A stretch of DNA of 64,000 bases from CAVQCX01 sp963711095 (GTDB lineage Bacteria > Pseudomonadota > Gammaproteobacteria > Chromatiales > Chromatiaceae): positions 62,001-126,000 of the forward strand of contig CAVQCX010000038.1 in assembly GCA_963711095.1 (NCBI GenBank), given 5' to 3'. Within the stretch, counting starts at the first letter, position 1. The number at the start of each line of letters is the position of its first letter. Below the pieces are notes generated by a model. The model had not been told where the DNA came from. It saw nothing but the letters and a program-made list of their open reading frames with translations, and did no database searches. The translations under genes were made by a program, and so were the position numbers. Positions 18,336 through 28,463 of the stretch are shown in pieces.

Positions 18336-19401
18336 ATGAACGAGAAATGGCTGGAGTGGGCGCCCCGCGCAGCCTTGGCGGGCTCCATCCTGCTGGGTGC
18401 TTCGGCGGCCGCGCATCTTACCGGGACAGCCATCATGCCCAATCCGGCGCTGCCGAGCGAGCTGGGTACCGGCGCCGCTGCCGCCGTGCCCAGCGCGACC
18501 TACGATCATGCGAGCCGCATCCTGATGGCCAAGCTCATGGGGGAGGCGCCCAAGGCCGCGCGGGCGGCGCAACCGGCACAGGTCCCGGAGACCCGCCTCA
18601 ACCTCAAGCTGATCGGAGTGCTCTCCACTGGGGGAGAAACCGGTATCGCGATCATCGCCGACAGTCGCGGCGAGGAGAAGATGTACGCGGTAGGGGCTCG
18701 CATCCCGGGCGGGGCTGTGCTCCGGGAGGTCATGGCCGACCGCGTGCTGCTCGAGGGCTCGACCGGCCTGGAGACCCTGCGCCTGTTCGATCCGACCCAG
18801 GGCGAGCAAGGCGCCTACCGGGGGTCGTCGCCGCAGGCCTCCTACAATAGTGGCTTCGAGTCGAGCTCCGGCGCGGGCACCGGGGTGAGTCGGGTAGCGC
18901 CGGGCCGCCGGGTGCCGTCCTACATGCGTAATGGCGCCGCGACGGCCTTCGCCCCAGGCCGAGCGGGGTCGCGTTACGGGCTCTCCTCGCCGGCGTCTTC
19001 TGAATCTCCCAGCCGGCTCACGGCGTCGCCGGCGTCGAGCTTTTCCGCCAGCCAGTCCAGCCCCAGCACCAGCACCCCCGCCGAGCTGCAATACGACCGA
19101 TCTCTCGCAGCTCCGCGACCAGTTGGTGAGCAACCCGGCGTTGCTCGCCGGCATGGTATCCGCTCAGGAGGTCCGACAGAACGGGCAGGTTATCGGCTAC
19201 CAGCTGAGCTTCCAGACCAACAGTCCGGCAGTCGGCGAGCTTGGGCTGCAAAGCGGGGACGTGGTGACTCAGGTCAATGGCATCCCGCTCACCAGTGCCT
19301 CCCAGGGGCTGCGGGCGCTCAATGTGCTGGCCTCTGCCTCGCAGGTCAACGCGACCATCCAGCGCGGCGGGCAGGTGATCCAGGTGAATGGCTCGTTCTG
19401 A
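18336..19401 (+). CDS. gspC: Type II secretion protein GspC (one apparent frameshift)
   Basis: GspC links the inner-membrane platform to the secretin. The N-terminus has one membrane helix (about residues 10-30). An HR domain follows (RLNLKLIGVLSTGGETGIAI, then KMYAVGARIPGGAVLREV), then a long Ser/Pro/Thr-rich linker. The C-terminal PDZ-type domain (LSQLRDQLVSNPALLAGMVS; GLQSGDVVTQVNGIPLTS) lies in another frame. The frame change falls in the linker between about 18960 and 19090, near a run of five C. The PDZ domain is intact, so a base error is likely. It is the first gene of the gspC-N operon. Confidence 0.85.
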
Positions 19402-19540
19402 GCGGCCGGCGCCATCAGGGGTTGGCTGGGGCGGGAGAGATTTTTTCAACGCGATTGGGTTAGAATCGCGCAATTGCTTCGAACGGGCCGGTGCAGAAGA
19501 AGCCCGGCGAAGCCACGGACCTCGACCCGGTGACAATCCC

Positions 19541-21562
19541 ATGGCACGACTGCTGAGATCCCTGCTGATCTGTCTGCTCTTTGCGCTTCCGTCCGTCCGG
19601 GCGATCGCCGAAGACAGCGATCTGGCGAGCCTGAATCTGCGTGATGTCGACATCCGGGTGCTGATCGATACTGTCGCGGAGGCAACGGGCCGAAACTTTC
19701 TGGTCGATCCCCGGGTCAAGGCCAAGGTCACCCTGGTGTCGGCGAAGCCCATGCAGAAGGACGAGCTCTACGACGTCTTCCTGTCCATCCTCGAGCTGCA
19801 TGGATTCTCGGCCGTGCCGGCGGGCAAGGTCATCAAGATCGTCCCGGACGCCAACGCCAAGCAGGAGGCGGTGCCGACGCTCAACGACCATATCCGCGAA
19901 TCGGGCGATCAGCTGGTCACCCAGATCATAGAGGTGAAGTATGTCTCCGCCGCCCAGCTGGTGCCTATCCTGCGCCCGCTCATCCCCCAGCAGGGACACC
20001 TCGCGGCCTACCCGGGCTCCAACGTGCTGATCATCTCGGACCGTGCCGCCAATGTCCGGCGCATCACCGATATCGTGCGCCGCATCGACCGTGCGGAGAC
20101 CGGCGAGGTGGAGGTCATTCCCCTGGAGCACGCCTCCGCGACGGAGCTGGTCAAAGTGCTCACGGCGCTGATGCAGCAGAATAAGCAGGCCACCCAGGGG
20201 GCGGCGGGGCCGGTGTTGATTGCCGATGAGCGCACCAACAGCATTCTGATGACCGGCGACCTGACGGCACGCCTGCGGCTGCGCGCCATCATCGCGCACC
20301 TGGATATACCGCTGGAGAGCGGTGGCAATACCCAGGTGGTCTTTCTGAGATATGCCAGGGCTAAGGATATGGCTGCCATTCTGCAAGGGACGGCGACCGG
20401 GCAGTCGCAGCAGAAGCCGGGTGCGGTAGCGGCCCCCGCTACCGCGACTGGCTCCAAGGTGGACATTCAGCCCGATGAGGTGAACAACGCACTGGTGATC
20501 ACCGCGCCGCAGGATGTGCTGCGCGGCCTGCTGTCGGTGATTCGCCAGCTGGACGTGCGCCGGGCCCAGGTCCTGGTGGAGGCCATCATCGCAGAGATCT
20601 CCACCGACAAGAGTGGCGAGCTCGGTGTGCAGTATGGGCTGGACACGCGCAAGGGGACCCAGCGGGGCTCCGTTTCAATCAGCAATTTCATGGGTAAGGC
20701 CGGCGCCTCGCTGTTGTCTTTGAGCCAAGATCCCACCCAGCTCGGCAACGAGTTCGCGGTCAGCATCGCCGATCTGACCCCCGGCGTGACCAACTGGGCG
20801 GTGCTGCTGCAGGCCCTGGCAGCGGATACGGCCACCAACATCCTGTCGACCCCGAGCATCCTCACCATGGACAATCAGGAGGCGGAGATCGTGGTCGGGC
20901 AGAACGTGCCCTTCCTCACCGGCTCATACTCGACCGTCGGCGTCGACGGCAGCGTCGGCAGCGGCTCCCCGGTTTCGAGCCCGTTCCAGACCATCCAGCG
21001 CCAGGACGTGGGCATCACTCTCAAGGTCCGTCCCCAGGTCAACCTTGGCAAGAGCATGCTGCTGGAGATCCAGCAGGAGGTCTCTGGTCTTATCCCCCCT
21101 CCCGCCGGGGTGAACGCCCAAGATGTGGTGACCAACAAGCGCTCCATTAAGACCACAGTCAGCGTGGAAGACGGCCAGGTAGTGGTGCTCGGTGGATTGA
21201 TCGAGGATACGTACAAGGACAACGTGTCGAAGATCCCTCTCCTGGGTGATGTCCCTGTGCTCGGCCATCTGTTCCGTTATGACACCACCGAGAAGCAAAA
21301 GCAGAACCTGATGGTGTTCATCCACCCGTTGATCGTGCGCGATGGTGAGACAGCCCAGGTCTATTCAGGCGAGAAGTACGACTTGCTGCGCAGCCGCCAG
21401 GCTCAGTCCGCGATCCACCAGCGCGGTCTGATGTCCACCGGCGCCGAAGAGTTTCCAGAGCGTCTCGAGCAGATCCGGGGCATGCTGGCCCCGTTGCAAC
21501 AACGCCCCGGCGACAGCGCAGCGCCCGCAAGACCGGCGGTGGAGAGCCCGGTTCCGCACTGA
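19541..21562 (+). CDS. gspD: Type II secretion secretin GspD
   Basis: GspD forms the outer-membrane channel of the type II system. The 673-residue precursor has a signal peptide (ending near SVRAIAE). The N0 domain reads LNLRDVDIRVLIDTVAEATG and is followed by three repeated N-domains. The secretin core holds ATNILSTPSILTMDNQEAEI, VGQNVPFLTGSY and IPLLGDVPVLGHLFRYDTTE. Length is normal. A C-terminal tail after about residue 615 is variable and Ala/Pro-rich. No pilotin gene is adjacent. gspE begins 3 nt downstream. Confidence 0.97.
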   Translation: MARLLRSLLICLLFALPSVRAIAEDSDLASLNLRDVDIRVLIDTVAEATGRNFLVDPRVKAKVTLVSAKPMQKDELYDVFLSILELHGFSAVPAGKVIKIVPDANAKQEAVPTLNDHIRESGDQLVTQIIEVKYVSAAQLVPILRPLIPQQGHLAAYPGSNVLIISDRAANVRRITDIVRRIDRAETGEVEVIPLEHASATELVKVLTALMQQNKQATQGAAGPVLIADERTNSILMTGDLTARLRLRAIIAHLDIPLESGGNTQVVFLRYARAKDMAAILQGTATGQSQQKPGAVAAPATATGSKVDIQPDEVNNALVITAPQDVLRGLLSVIRQLDVRRAQVLVEAIIAEISTDKSGELGVQYGLDTRKGTQRGSVSISNFMGKAGASLLSLSQDPTQLGNEFAVSIADLTPGVTNWAVLLQALAADTATNILSTPSILTMDNQEAEIVVGQNVPFLTGSYSTVGVDGSVGSGSPVSSPFQTIQRQDVGITLKVRPQVNLGKSMLLEIQQEVSGLIPPPAGVNAQDVVTNKRSIKTTVSVEDGQVVVLGGLIEDTYKDNVSKIPLLGDVPVLGHLFRYDTTEKQKQNLMVFIHPLIVRDGETAQVYSGEKYDLLRSRQAQSAIHQRGLMSTGAEEFPERLEQIRGMLAPLQQRPGDSAAPARPAVESPVPH

Positions 21563-21565
21563 CCC

Positions 21566-23072
21566 ATGGCCGATATCGAGGAGACACCGCAGGCATCGGC
21601 CACCGCCCTGCGCCCCAGCTACGGCTTTGCCAAGCGTCACGGCGTGCTGCTCGGCGAGGTGCAGGACGGCTGCGCGCTGGTGGTGATGCGCCACGACGCG
21701 CGACCCGCTGCGGTGGCGGAGCTGCGCCGCCTGGTGCGCCATCCGGTGCGCGTCGAGGCAGTGGACAATCAGCGCTTCGATCATCTGCTGGCTGCGACCT
21801 ACGACCGCAGCGGCGAAGGCGCAGAGTCGATGATGGCGGACATGGAGGGCGAGCTCGATCTCGATCGCATCGCCGAGTCCCTGCCCGAGCCCGAGGACCT
21901 GCTTGAGTCCCAGGACGACGCACCGATCATCCGGCTCATCAACGCCATCCTCTCCCAGGCGGTCAAGGAAAACGCCTCGGACGTGCACGTGGAGCCCTTC
22001 GAGGACCGCCTCACGGTGCGCCTGCGCGTGGATGGGGCGATGCGCGAGATCCTTGAGCCGCCTCGCAGCCTGGGTGGGCTGATGTGTGTCGCGCATCAAG
22101 GTGATGGCGCGTCTGGACATCGCCGAGAAGCGTCTTCCCCAGGACGGACGCATCTCGCTGCGGGTGGGCGGCCGGCCGGTGGACGTGCGTGTGTCCACCC
22201 TACCGTCCGGGCACGGCGAGCGGGTGGTGCTGCGTCTGCTGGACAAACGCGCCGGCCGCCTCGACCTGGCGCATCTGGGCATGGACCCCTCGATCCATGC
22301 ACGCATCAAGGACCTGATCCAGCGCCCCCATGGCATTGTCCTGGTGACGGGGCCCACGGGCTCGGGCAAGACCACCACCCTCTATGCAGTGCTGGCCGAG
22401 ATCAACGACCGCAGCCGCAACATCCTCACCGTGGAGGACCCGGTCGAGTATTTCATCGACGGCATCGGCCAGACCCAGGTCAATACCAAGGTCGACATGA
22501 CCTTCGCCCGCGGCCTGCGCGCCATCCTGCGCCAGGACCCCGACGTGGTGATGGTGGGCGAGATCCGCGACCTGGAGACCGCGGAGATCGCGGTCCAGGC
22601 GGGTCTGACCGGGCATCTGGTGTTCTCCACCCTGCATACCAACACCGCTGTTGGCGCGATCACGCGGCTGCGCGACATGGGGGTGGAGCCGTTCCTGGTG
22701 TCCTCGACGCTGCTGGCGGTGCTGGCGCAGCGCCTGGTGCGCCTGCTCTGTGCCCATTGCAAGGAGGCGCACGCGCTCTCCACGGCCGACCGCGAGCTGC
22801 TCGGTGTGCGCGAGAGCCAGGCCGTGAGCGTGTTCCGCCCGGTCGGCTGCCCCGCCTGCAACGGCACCGGATACCACGGGCGCAGCGGCATCTACGAGCT
22901 CATGGTGGTCGACGAGGCCATGCGCCAGCTGATCCACGTCAACGCGAGCGAGGCGCAGGTCGAGGCCCAGGCGCGCAAGTCCACCCCGGCCATTGGGCAG
23001 GACGGGCTCAGGCGCATCCTTGCGGGCCATACCTCGATAGAAGAAGTGCTGCGCGTCACGCGCACCGGCTAG
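21566..23072 (+). CDS. gspE: Type II secretion ATPase GspE (one apparent frameshift)
   Basis: GspE powers pseudopilus assembly at the cytoplasmic face. It shows the N-terminal SYGFAKRHGVLL, NASDVHVEPFEDRLTVRLRV, Walker A GPTGSGKTTTLY, the Asp box and Walker B DPDVVMVGEIRDLETAEIA, a His box (STLHTNTAVGAI), and the tetracysteine zinc site CAHC...CPAC. Frame changes near 22084: the codons for LGGLM are followed by VSRIKVMARLDIAEKRLP in the next frame, best explained by one extra T. Everything else is present, so I treat the gene as functional. Confidence 0.92.
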
Positions 23073-23081
23073 CGCCTTCCC

Positions 23082-24293
23082 ATGCCTGCGTTCGAATACT
23101 CCGCCCTCAACGCCCGAGGACGCCGCGAGAAGGGCGTCATGGAAGGCGATACGCCGCGCCAAGTACGCCAGCTGCTGCGTGACGAGGGGCTGACACCGCT
23201 CGACATCCAGGAGGTCACCCGCAAGCGCGATCGGCCCGGGCGGGCGCGCGGCTTCCACCGCATCGGGGCGGCCGACCTCGCCCTGCTCACCCGCCATCTG
23301 GCCACCCTGATCCGGGCCGGGGCGCCCCTGGAAGAGGCTCTCGCAAACGTCGCGCGCCAGAGCCGCAAGAACAGCATCAAGAGCGTGATCATGGGCGTGC
23401 GCTCGCGGGTGATGGAAGGCCACAGCCTCGCTGGCGGCATGGCGGAGTTCCCGTCGGCCTTTCCCGAGCTGTATCGGGCGACCGTCGACGCCGGCGAGGA
23501 GTCCGGCCATCTGGAGGCGGTGCTCGACCGGCTGGCCGATTACACCGAGGCGCGCCAGGTGACGCGCCAGAAGGTCAGTACGGCGCTGTTCTACCCGGTG
23601 CTGCTGACCGTGATGGCGTTACTGGTGCTCGGCGGGCTGCTCGGCTACGTGGTGCCCCAGGTGGTCCAGGTGTTCGAGAACCTGGGCCAGCAGCTGCCGT
23701 TGCTGACCCGGGGTCTGATCCATGTCAGCGCGGCGGTGCGCGACTACGGTCTCTACGGGCTGGCCGCGGTGCTGGCCGCAGGCTTGGGGGTGCGGCAGCT
23801 GCTGCGCCGCGAGACCGCGCGCTTCAAGGCTCATCGCCTGGCGCTCGCCCTGCCGGTGATCGGGCGGCTCGTCCGAGGGCTCAACAGCGCTCGCTTCGCC
23901 CGGACCCTGAGTATCCTCTCCGCTGCCGGCGTGCCGATACTGCAGGCGCTGCAGATCTCCTCCCGGGTGGTGCCGAACCTGCCGATGCGTCGGGCGGTCG
24001 AAGTTGTGGCGCACCGCGTTCGCGAGGGCAGCCTGATTCACCGGGCCTTGGAGCAGACCGGATACTTTCCGCCCATGACGGTCTATCTGATCGCCAGCGG
24101 CGAGGCGACCGGCCAGCTGCAGGAGATGCTCGAGCGGGCGGCGGTGCAGCAGGAGCGCGAGACCGATTTCACCATCAGCACGGTGCTTGCGTTGTTCGAG
24201 CCCATGCTGATATTGACGATGGGGGGGGTGGTGCTGATCATTGTGCTTGCCATCCTGCTGCCGATCTTCGAGCTCAATCAACTGGTCACCTGA
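23082..24293 (+). CDS. gspF: Type II secretion inner-membrane platform protein GspF
   Basis: The 403-residue polytopic protein begins MPAFEYSALNARGRREKG and has the two GspF repeats (LLTRHLATLIRAGAPLEEAL; FARTLSILSAAGVPILQALQ). Membrane helices lie near residues 165-190, 215-235 and at the C-terminus (LIIVLAILLPIFELNQLV). GspF anchors the pseudopilus assembly machinery. It begins 9 nt after gspE. Confidence 0.96.
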   Translation: MPAFEYSALNARGRREKGVMEGDTPRQVRQLLRDEGLTPLDIQEVTRKRDRPGRARGFHRIGAADLALLTRHLATLIRAGAPLEEALANVARQSRKNSIKSVIMGVRSRVMEGHSLAGGMAEFPSAFPELYRATVDAGEESGHLEAVLDRLADYTEARQVTRQKVSTALFYPVLLTVMALLVLGGLLGYVVPQVVQVFENLGQQLPLLTRGLIHVSAAVRDYGLYGLAAVLAAGLGVRQLLRRETARFKAHRLALALPVIGRLVRGLNSARFARTLSILSAAGVPILQALQISSRVVPNLPMRRAVEVVAHRVREGSLIHRALEQTGYFPPMTVYLIASGEATGQLQEMLERAAVQQERETDFTISTVLALFEPMLILTMGGVVLIIVLAILLPIFELNQLVT

Positions 24294-24342
24294 CCGCGCA
24301 GCCTGCCTGGAAGCCGGGCGCCACAGACACATGGGAGAGCAG

Positions 24343-24789
24343 ATGCCTATCAGAGTTAACCGGGTCAGCCCTAGAGCGCTCGCTCAAACGGGCTTTACCC
24401 TGATCGAGATCCTGGTGGTGGTAGTGATTCTGGGTATCCTCGCCGCCGTGATCGTTCCCAAGATCATGGACAAGCCCGAGCAGGCCCGGGTCGCCAAGGC
24501 GAAGACCGACATCCGCTCGCTCGAGACTGCGCTCGACCTGTATCGGCTGGACAACTTCTCCTATCCCACGACCGAGCAGGGACTCGAGGCCCTGGTCACC
24601 ATGCCGGTCGGCTCGCCCGAGCCGAAGAATTGGAAGGCCGGGGGCTACGTCAAGCAGTTGAACAAGGACCCCTGGGGTAACCCTTACAAGTTTCTCTCCC
24701 CGGGTGCCAAGTCGGAGATCGACCTGTACTCGCTCGGTCCCGACGGCGTGCCCAGCGACGACGACATCGGCAATTGGGAGCTCAACTGA
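24343..24789 (+). CDS. gspG: Type II secretion major pseudopilin GspG
   Basis: The 148-residue prepilin has a basic leader, the prepilin peptidase site and helix QTGFTLIEILVVVVILGIL with Glu at mature position 5, and the conserved DLYRLDNFSYPTTEQGLEAL. The C-terminal DPWGNPYKFLSPG and DGVPSDDDIGNWEL belong to the calcium-binding region. I chose ATG 24343 over an in-frame ATG at 24331 because GGGAGAGC sits just before it. Confidence 0.96.
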   Translation: MPIRVNRVSPRALAQTGFTLIEILVVVVILGILAAVIVPKIMDKPEQARVAKAKTDIRSLETALDLYRLDNFSYPTTEQGLEALVTMPVGSPEPKNWKAGGYVKQLNKDPWGNPYKFLSPGAKSEIDLYSLGPDGVPSDDDIGNWELN

Positions 24790-24797
24790 GCGGCTGC

Positions 24798-25316
24798 ATG
24801 GCGTCGACTGCCCGGCCCCGGCTTGACCGTGGCTTTACGCTCATTGAGATACTGGTGGTCATCGTGATCATCGGCGTGCTGGTCGGGGGGGTGGTGCTGT
24901 CCATGGTGGATCGCGGTGCGGCTGTCCTCGACACGGAGAGCCGGCGTTTTTCCGCACTGTTCCAAGCCGCCCGCGACGAGGCGATGCTTCAGGTCTCTGA
25001 CCGCGGTCTGGCGTTCTGGTCCCAGGGCTATCAGTTCGTGCACCGGCTCCCGTCGGGCAAGTGGGAGCCGCTCAGCGGCGATCGGGTATTCCGTCCCCGG
25101 GATCTCGGAGAGCGTTTCCGGCTTGATCTGTACGTGGAGGGCGTGCGCGTGAAGCTGGCGGCGCTGGCCCCGGAGACCCCGCAGGTGTTTCTGCTCTCCA
25201 GCGGGGAGGTGACGCCGTTCAGCCTGGTCATCACCGACGACAAGGCGCGCGAGCGCCATCTGGAGGTGGACGGCGTGGGGACGGTGCAGACCGCCGGGGC
25301 CGACGGTCATGGCTGA
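24798..25316 (+). CDS. gspH: Type II secretion minor pseudopilin GspH
   Basis: The 172-residue protein has a short basic leader and a prepilin helix (RGFTLIEILVVIVIIGVL). The body follows the GspH pattern (RRFSALFQAARDEAMLQVSD, then GLAFWSQGYQFVH). ATG 24798 is preferred over an upstream in-frame TTG inside the gspG end because it gives a normal leader length. It overlaps gspI by 8 nt. Confidence 0.93.
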   Translation: MASTARPRLDRGFTLIEILVVIVIIGVLVGGVVLSMVDRGAAVLDTESRRFSALFQAARDEAMLQVSDRGLAFWSQGYQFVHRLPSGKWEPLSGDRVFRPRDLGERFRLDLYVEGVRVKLAALAPETPQVFLLSSGEVTPFSLVITDDKARERHLEVDGVGTVQTAGADGHG

Positions 25317-25695
25317 GGCCCGGGGCTTCACGCTGCTCGAGGTGCTGGTGGCTCTGGCGATCGTCGCGATAGCGCTGGCCGCCGTGGTACGCATCGGCGG
25401 CACTGCTGCGCTCAACGCAGCGCGCCTGGAAGACAAGACCTTCGCCGACTGGGTGGCCCTCAACCGCCTGGAAGAGCTGCGCCTGGCCACGACCTGGCCC
25501 TCCACCGGGAGCCTTTCGGGCAGCGAGGAGATGGGCGGGAGGGTGTGGCGCTGGACCCAGCAGGTGCAGAATACCGACGACGAATCGGTCCGCAAGGTCG
25601 AGATCCAGGTCGCCAGCGACGATGCCCGCGATGCGCCCATCGATTCGCTGGTCGGATTCGTCGGCCGGCCGCCTCCGGCGTCAGCCAGGCGGTAG
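25309..25695 (+). CDS. gspI: Type II secretion minor pseudopilin GspI
   Basis: The 128-residue prepilin-like protein has a very short leader and ARGFTLLEVLVALAIVAIAL with Glu5. The GspI-type NAARLEDKTFADWVALNRLE and a C-terminal beta region follow. GspI nucleates the pseudopilus tip with GspJ and GspK. Its start lies inside the end of gspH. Confidence 0.94.
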   Translation: MAEARGFTLLEVLVALAIVAIALAAVVRIGGTAALNAARLEDKTFADWVALNRLEELRLATTWPSTGSLSGSEEMGGRVWRWTQQVQNTDDESVRKVEIQVASDDARDAPIDSLVGFVGRPPPASARR

Positions 25696-25697
25696 GA

Positions 25698-26327
25698 ATG
25701 AGCGCTACGGGGCGGTGTGGCACCCGGCCGCGGGGCGGCGGCTTTACGCTGCTGGAGCTGTTGGTTGCTGTGGCGATCTTCGCGATCGTCGCGGCGGCAG
25801 CCTACGGCGGTCTGTCGGTGGTCCTGAGCAGCGATGCCAAGCTCGATGAGCATTCCCACGCCCTGAGCAAGCTCCAGCTGAGCCTGCAGCTCATCCAGCG
25901 CGATCTGCTCCAGGCCTCACCGCGTAGCGCCAGGGACCAGTACGGGGACACGGAGCTTGCGTTCGTCTCCGGACCGGCGCCCGAGCGGTTGTTCAGCCTG
26001 ACCCGCGCGGGCTGGCCGAACCCCGCCGGGCTGCCGCGCAGCGATCTGGCGCGGGTCGCCTACAGCCTGGACGGCGATCAGCTGCTGCGTCTGAGCTGGC
26101 CCCAGCTCGATCGTGCACCCGGCACCAAGCCGACCAGCACGGTGATCCTCGACGGGGTGGACACGGTGGACCTGCGCTATATGGATACGGAAGGGACTTG
26201 GCACGACCAATGGCCGCCGTTAGGGGCGTCGCCGGACACCGCAAGGCGTCCCCCGAAAGCGGTGGAGCTGGTGATCGAGCATAGCCGCTGGGGCCGGGTG
26301 CGCCGGCTGTTCGGGCTGCCCGGATGA
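25698..26327 (+). CDS. gspJ: Type II secretion minor pseudopilin GspJ
   Basis: The 209-residue minor pseudopilin has a prepilin site and helix (GGFTLLELLVAVAIFAIVAA), then the GspJ-type LQLSLQLIQRDLLQASPR and a beta-rich C-terminal domain. ATG 25698 is preceded by GGTAGG. The gene overlaps gspK by 4 nt (ATGA). Confidence 0.94.
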   Translation: MSATGRCGTRPRGGGFTLLELLVAVAIFAIVAAAAYGGLSVVLSSDAKLDEHSHALSKLQLSLQLIQRDLLQASPRSARDQYGDTELAFVSGPAPERLFSLTRAGWPNPAGLPRSDLARVAYSLDGDQLLRLSWPQLDRAPGTKPTSTVILDGVDTVDLRYMDTEGTWHDQWPPLGASPDTARRPPKAVELVIEHSRWGRVRRLFGLPG

Positions 26328-27253
26328 GAGCACCCCTGCGTCAGTCCGGCGTCGCCCTGATCACCGTAATGCTGATCGTGACCATCGCGACCCTGGTCGC
26401 GGTGACCATCGCCGAGCGACAGAACCTCGATATCCACCGTACGGGCAACCTGCTGTTCTCCGACCAGGCCATGCAGTACACCCTGGGGGCCGAGGCCTGG
26501 GCGATCGGGCTGCTCGAGCGAGACGCGGCAAAAGGCAAGTCGGACAACCTGGCAGAGGAGTGGGCCACCGCACTGCCGCCGATCAAGGTCGAGGGTGGCA
26601 CCATCAGCGCCCTGCTGACCGACCTGAACGGTCGGCTGGACCCCAACAACCTGCTCGCCGCAGATGGCGTGAAGGTCGATCCGGTGGGCCAGGGCCGTTT
26701 CATGCGGCTGTTCCAGCGGCTGAAGGTCCCCCAGGAGATCATTCCGGCGCTGATCGACTGGATCGATCCCGATACCGAGCCCTCGGGTGCCAGCGGCGCC
26801 GAGGACGATTACTATGGGGCCCTGGAGATCCCCTATCGGGCGGCGAATGCGCAGATCGCGAGCCTGGGCGAGCTGCGCCAGGCTCGCGGGGTGACCGATG
26901 AGATCTTCCAAGTGCTGGCCCCGCATCTGGTGGCGCTGCCCAGGGGCAGTCTGATCAACGTCAACACCGCCGATCAGGAGGTGCTGGTGGCGCTTGGTTT
27001 GGACGAAGGGCGGGCGCAGGCTATCATTCAGGCCCGGACCGATCGGCCGTTTGCATCCTTAGATGACTTCCTGGGCGATCCCGATCTGGCGGGGGTGAAG
27101 ATCGACAACTCGCGCCTGGGTGTGAGCAGCAGCTATTTCCTGCTGCAGGCCGAGGCGGTGATCGGTGCGATCCATTTCAGACTCAACACGACGCTCTACC
27201 GCGACGACAAGGGTGTGGTACGCGTCGTGTCGCGCAGTCAGGGGGTAAGCTGA
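26324..27253 (+). CDS. gspK: Type II secretion minor pseudopilin GspK
   Basis: The 309-residue tip pseudopilin has the N-terminal helix QSGVALITVMLIVTIATLVA. Unlike the other pseudopilins it lacks Glu at position 5, as usual for GspK. The body contains LTDLNGRLDPNNLL, LIDWIDPDTEPSG, DYYGALEIPYRAANA and a helix-hairpin-helix-like stretch (LINVNTADQEVLVALGLDEG). Length fits the family, which has an extra alpha-helical domain compared with GspI and GspJ. Confidence 0.95.
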   Translation: MRAPLRQSGVALITVMLIVTIATLVAVTIAERQNLDIHRTGNLLFSDQAMQYTLGAEAWAIGLLERDAAKGKSDNLAEEWATALPPIKVEGGTISALLTDLNGRLDPNNLLAADGVKVDPVGQGRFMRLFQRLKVPQEIIPALIDWIDPDTEPSGASGAEDDYYGALEIPYRAANAQIASLGELRQARGVTDEIFQVLAPHLVALPRGSLINVNTADQEVLVALGLDEGRAQAIIQARTDRPFASLDDFLGDPDLAGVKIDNSRLGVSSSYFLLQAEAVIGAIHFRLNTTLYRDDKGVVRVVSRSQGVS

Positions 27254-27254
27254 G

Positions 27255-28463
27255 TTGGCAGCACTAAGGCTCTTGCTCAAGGGCCGGCTGGACGCCGAGA
27301 CCTGGAGCTGGGCGGCGCTGGACGCTGCGGGCAGCATTGTGTCCACCGGCAGCGGGGGTGTCCTCCAGGCGGCGGTGGCGGCGACCGGCAGACAGGTGCT
27401 CTGGCTGGTTGAGTCGGAGGATGTGGGGCTGTTCGAGCGCCCACTCGCCGTGCGCGGCCGCAAGCAGCTCGAAAAGGCTGTGCCCTACGCCCTGGAGGAC
27501 GACCTTGCCGAGGATCTCGAGCAACTGCATGTCGCCTTCACGGGCGATGGTGAGCGTGTGCGCGCAGCGGTGGTCCGACGCACGCTGCTGCGGCAGGCGC
27601 TGACTGGCCTGGCAGAGGCCGGCATCCACCCCGCGCGGGCGATCCCCGACGTATTGGCGCTGCCGCTGGTGGATCGCCGCTGGGGGGTGCTGATCGACGG
27701 GGAGCGCGCTCTGGCGCGCACCGGCGCCGGCAGCGGATTCGCCTGCACGCGCGATCTGTTGCCGGTGCTGCTGTCCTCGGCGCTGGCGGCGACAGCCGAG
27801 GACGAGGGTCCGGAGGCGCTGCAGGTCTGGTGCACCGACCCCAATGCCCAGCTCCCCGACCTCGCGCTGCGGATTGAGCCCCAACCCTGCCAGGGCGCCT
27901 GGTCGGTGTTCACCGCCGGGCTTACCGATGACGCCGGTCCCGACCTGCTGCAGGGCGAGTTCAGTGCCCGCGAGCGGCGGGCCCGCCAGCTGCGCCGCTG
28001 GTGGCCGGTGGCCGCGGCCCTGGTGGCTTGGGCGGCTCTGGGGCTCGCCAATCTCGGTCTGGAGGCGCGCCGGCTGGAGCAGCAACGCACGCTGCTCGAC
28101 GCGAGCATTGAGAAGGTGTTCCGCGATACCTTCCCGGAGATCCGCCGGGTGGAGAATCCCCGGGTCCAGATGGAGCAGGCGCTCAAGGCGCTCAGGGCCG
28201 AGCGTGCCGGATCGCACGGGCTTCTCGCAATGCTGGCCGATGCTGCCGGTCCGCTGCACGCCCAGACCGGTGTGACGCTCAAGGGCATGGAGTACCGCAA
28301 TGAGATCCTGGAGCTCAGTGTGGAGGCGGGCGATGTCCAGCAGCTCGACGCCCTGCGCCAGGCGCTGGAGTCCAGCACCGGCATGCGGGCCGAGATCCAG
28401 TCGGTCAACGTCGAGGGCGAGCGCGTGGCCGGACGGCTCCGCATCCGGGAGGCCAAGGGATGA
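27255..28463 (+). CDS. gspL: Type II secretion cytoplasmic-membrane protein GspL
   Basis: The 402-residue protein has an actin-like cytoplasmic domain in the first about 240 residues (VLWLVESEDVGLFERPLAVR, then KQLEKAVPYALEDDLAEDLE). One membrane helix follows near residues 250-275 (WWPVAAALVAWAALGLANLG), then a periplasmic ferredoxin-like domain. GspL recruits GspE. The start is a TTG 1 nt after the gspK stop. The end overlaps gspM by 4 nt. Confidence 0.93.
   Translation: MAALRLLLKGRLDAETWSWAALDAAGSIVSTGSGGVLQAAVAATGRQVLWLVESEDVGLFERPLAVRGRKQLEKAVPYALEDDLAEDLEQLHVAFTGDGERVRAAVVRRTLLRQALTGLAEAGIHPARAIPDVLALPLVDRRWGVLIDGERALARTGAGSGFACTRDLLPVLLSSALAATAEDEGPEALQVWCTDPNAQLPDLALRIEPQPCQGAWSVFTAGLTDDAGPDLLQGEFSARERRARQLRRWWPVAAALVAWAALGLANLGLEARRLEQQRTLLDASIEKVFRDTFPEIRRVENPRVQMEQALKALRAERAGSHGLLAMLADAAGPLHAQTGVTLKGMEYRNEILELSVEAGDVQQLDALRQALESSTGMRAEIQSVNVEGERVAGRLRIREAKG

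Noticed and set aside
19437..19466. Promoter for gspD at TAGAAT 19461-19466
   Set aside because: No acceptable -35 box at any normal spacing, and gspD lies inside the gsp operon.
22200..23510. 436-residue minus-strand frame opposite gspE and gspF
   Set aside because: Antisense shadow with His/Gln/Arg bias typical of GC-rich third-position effects.
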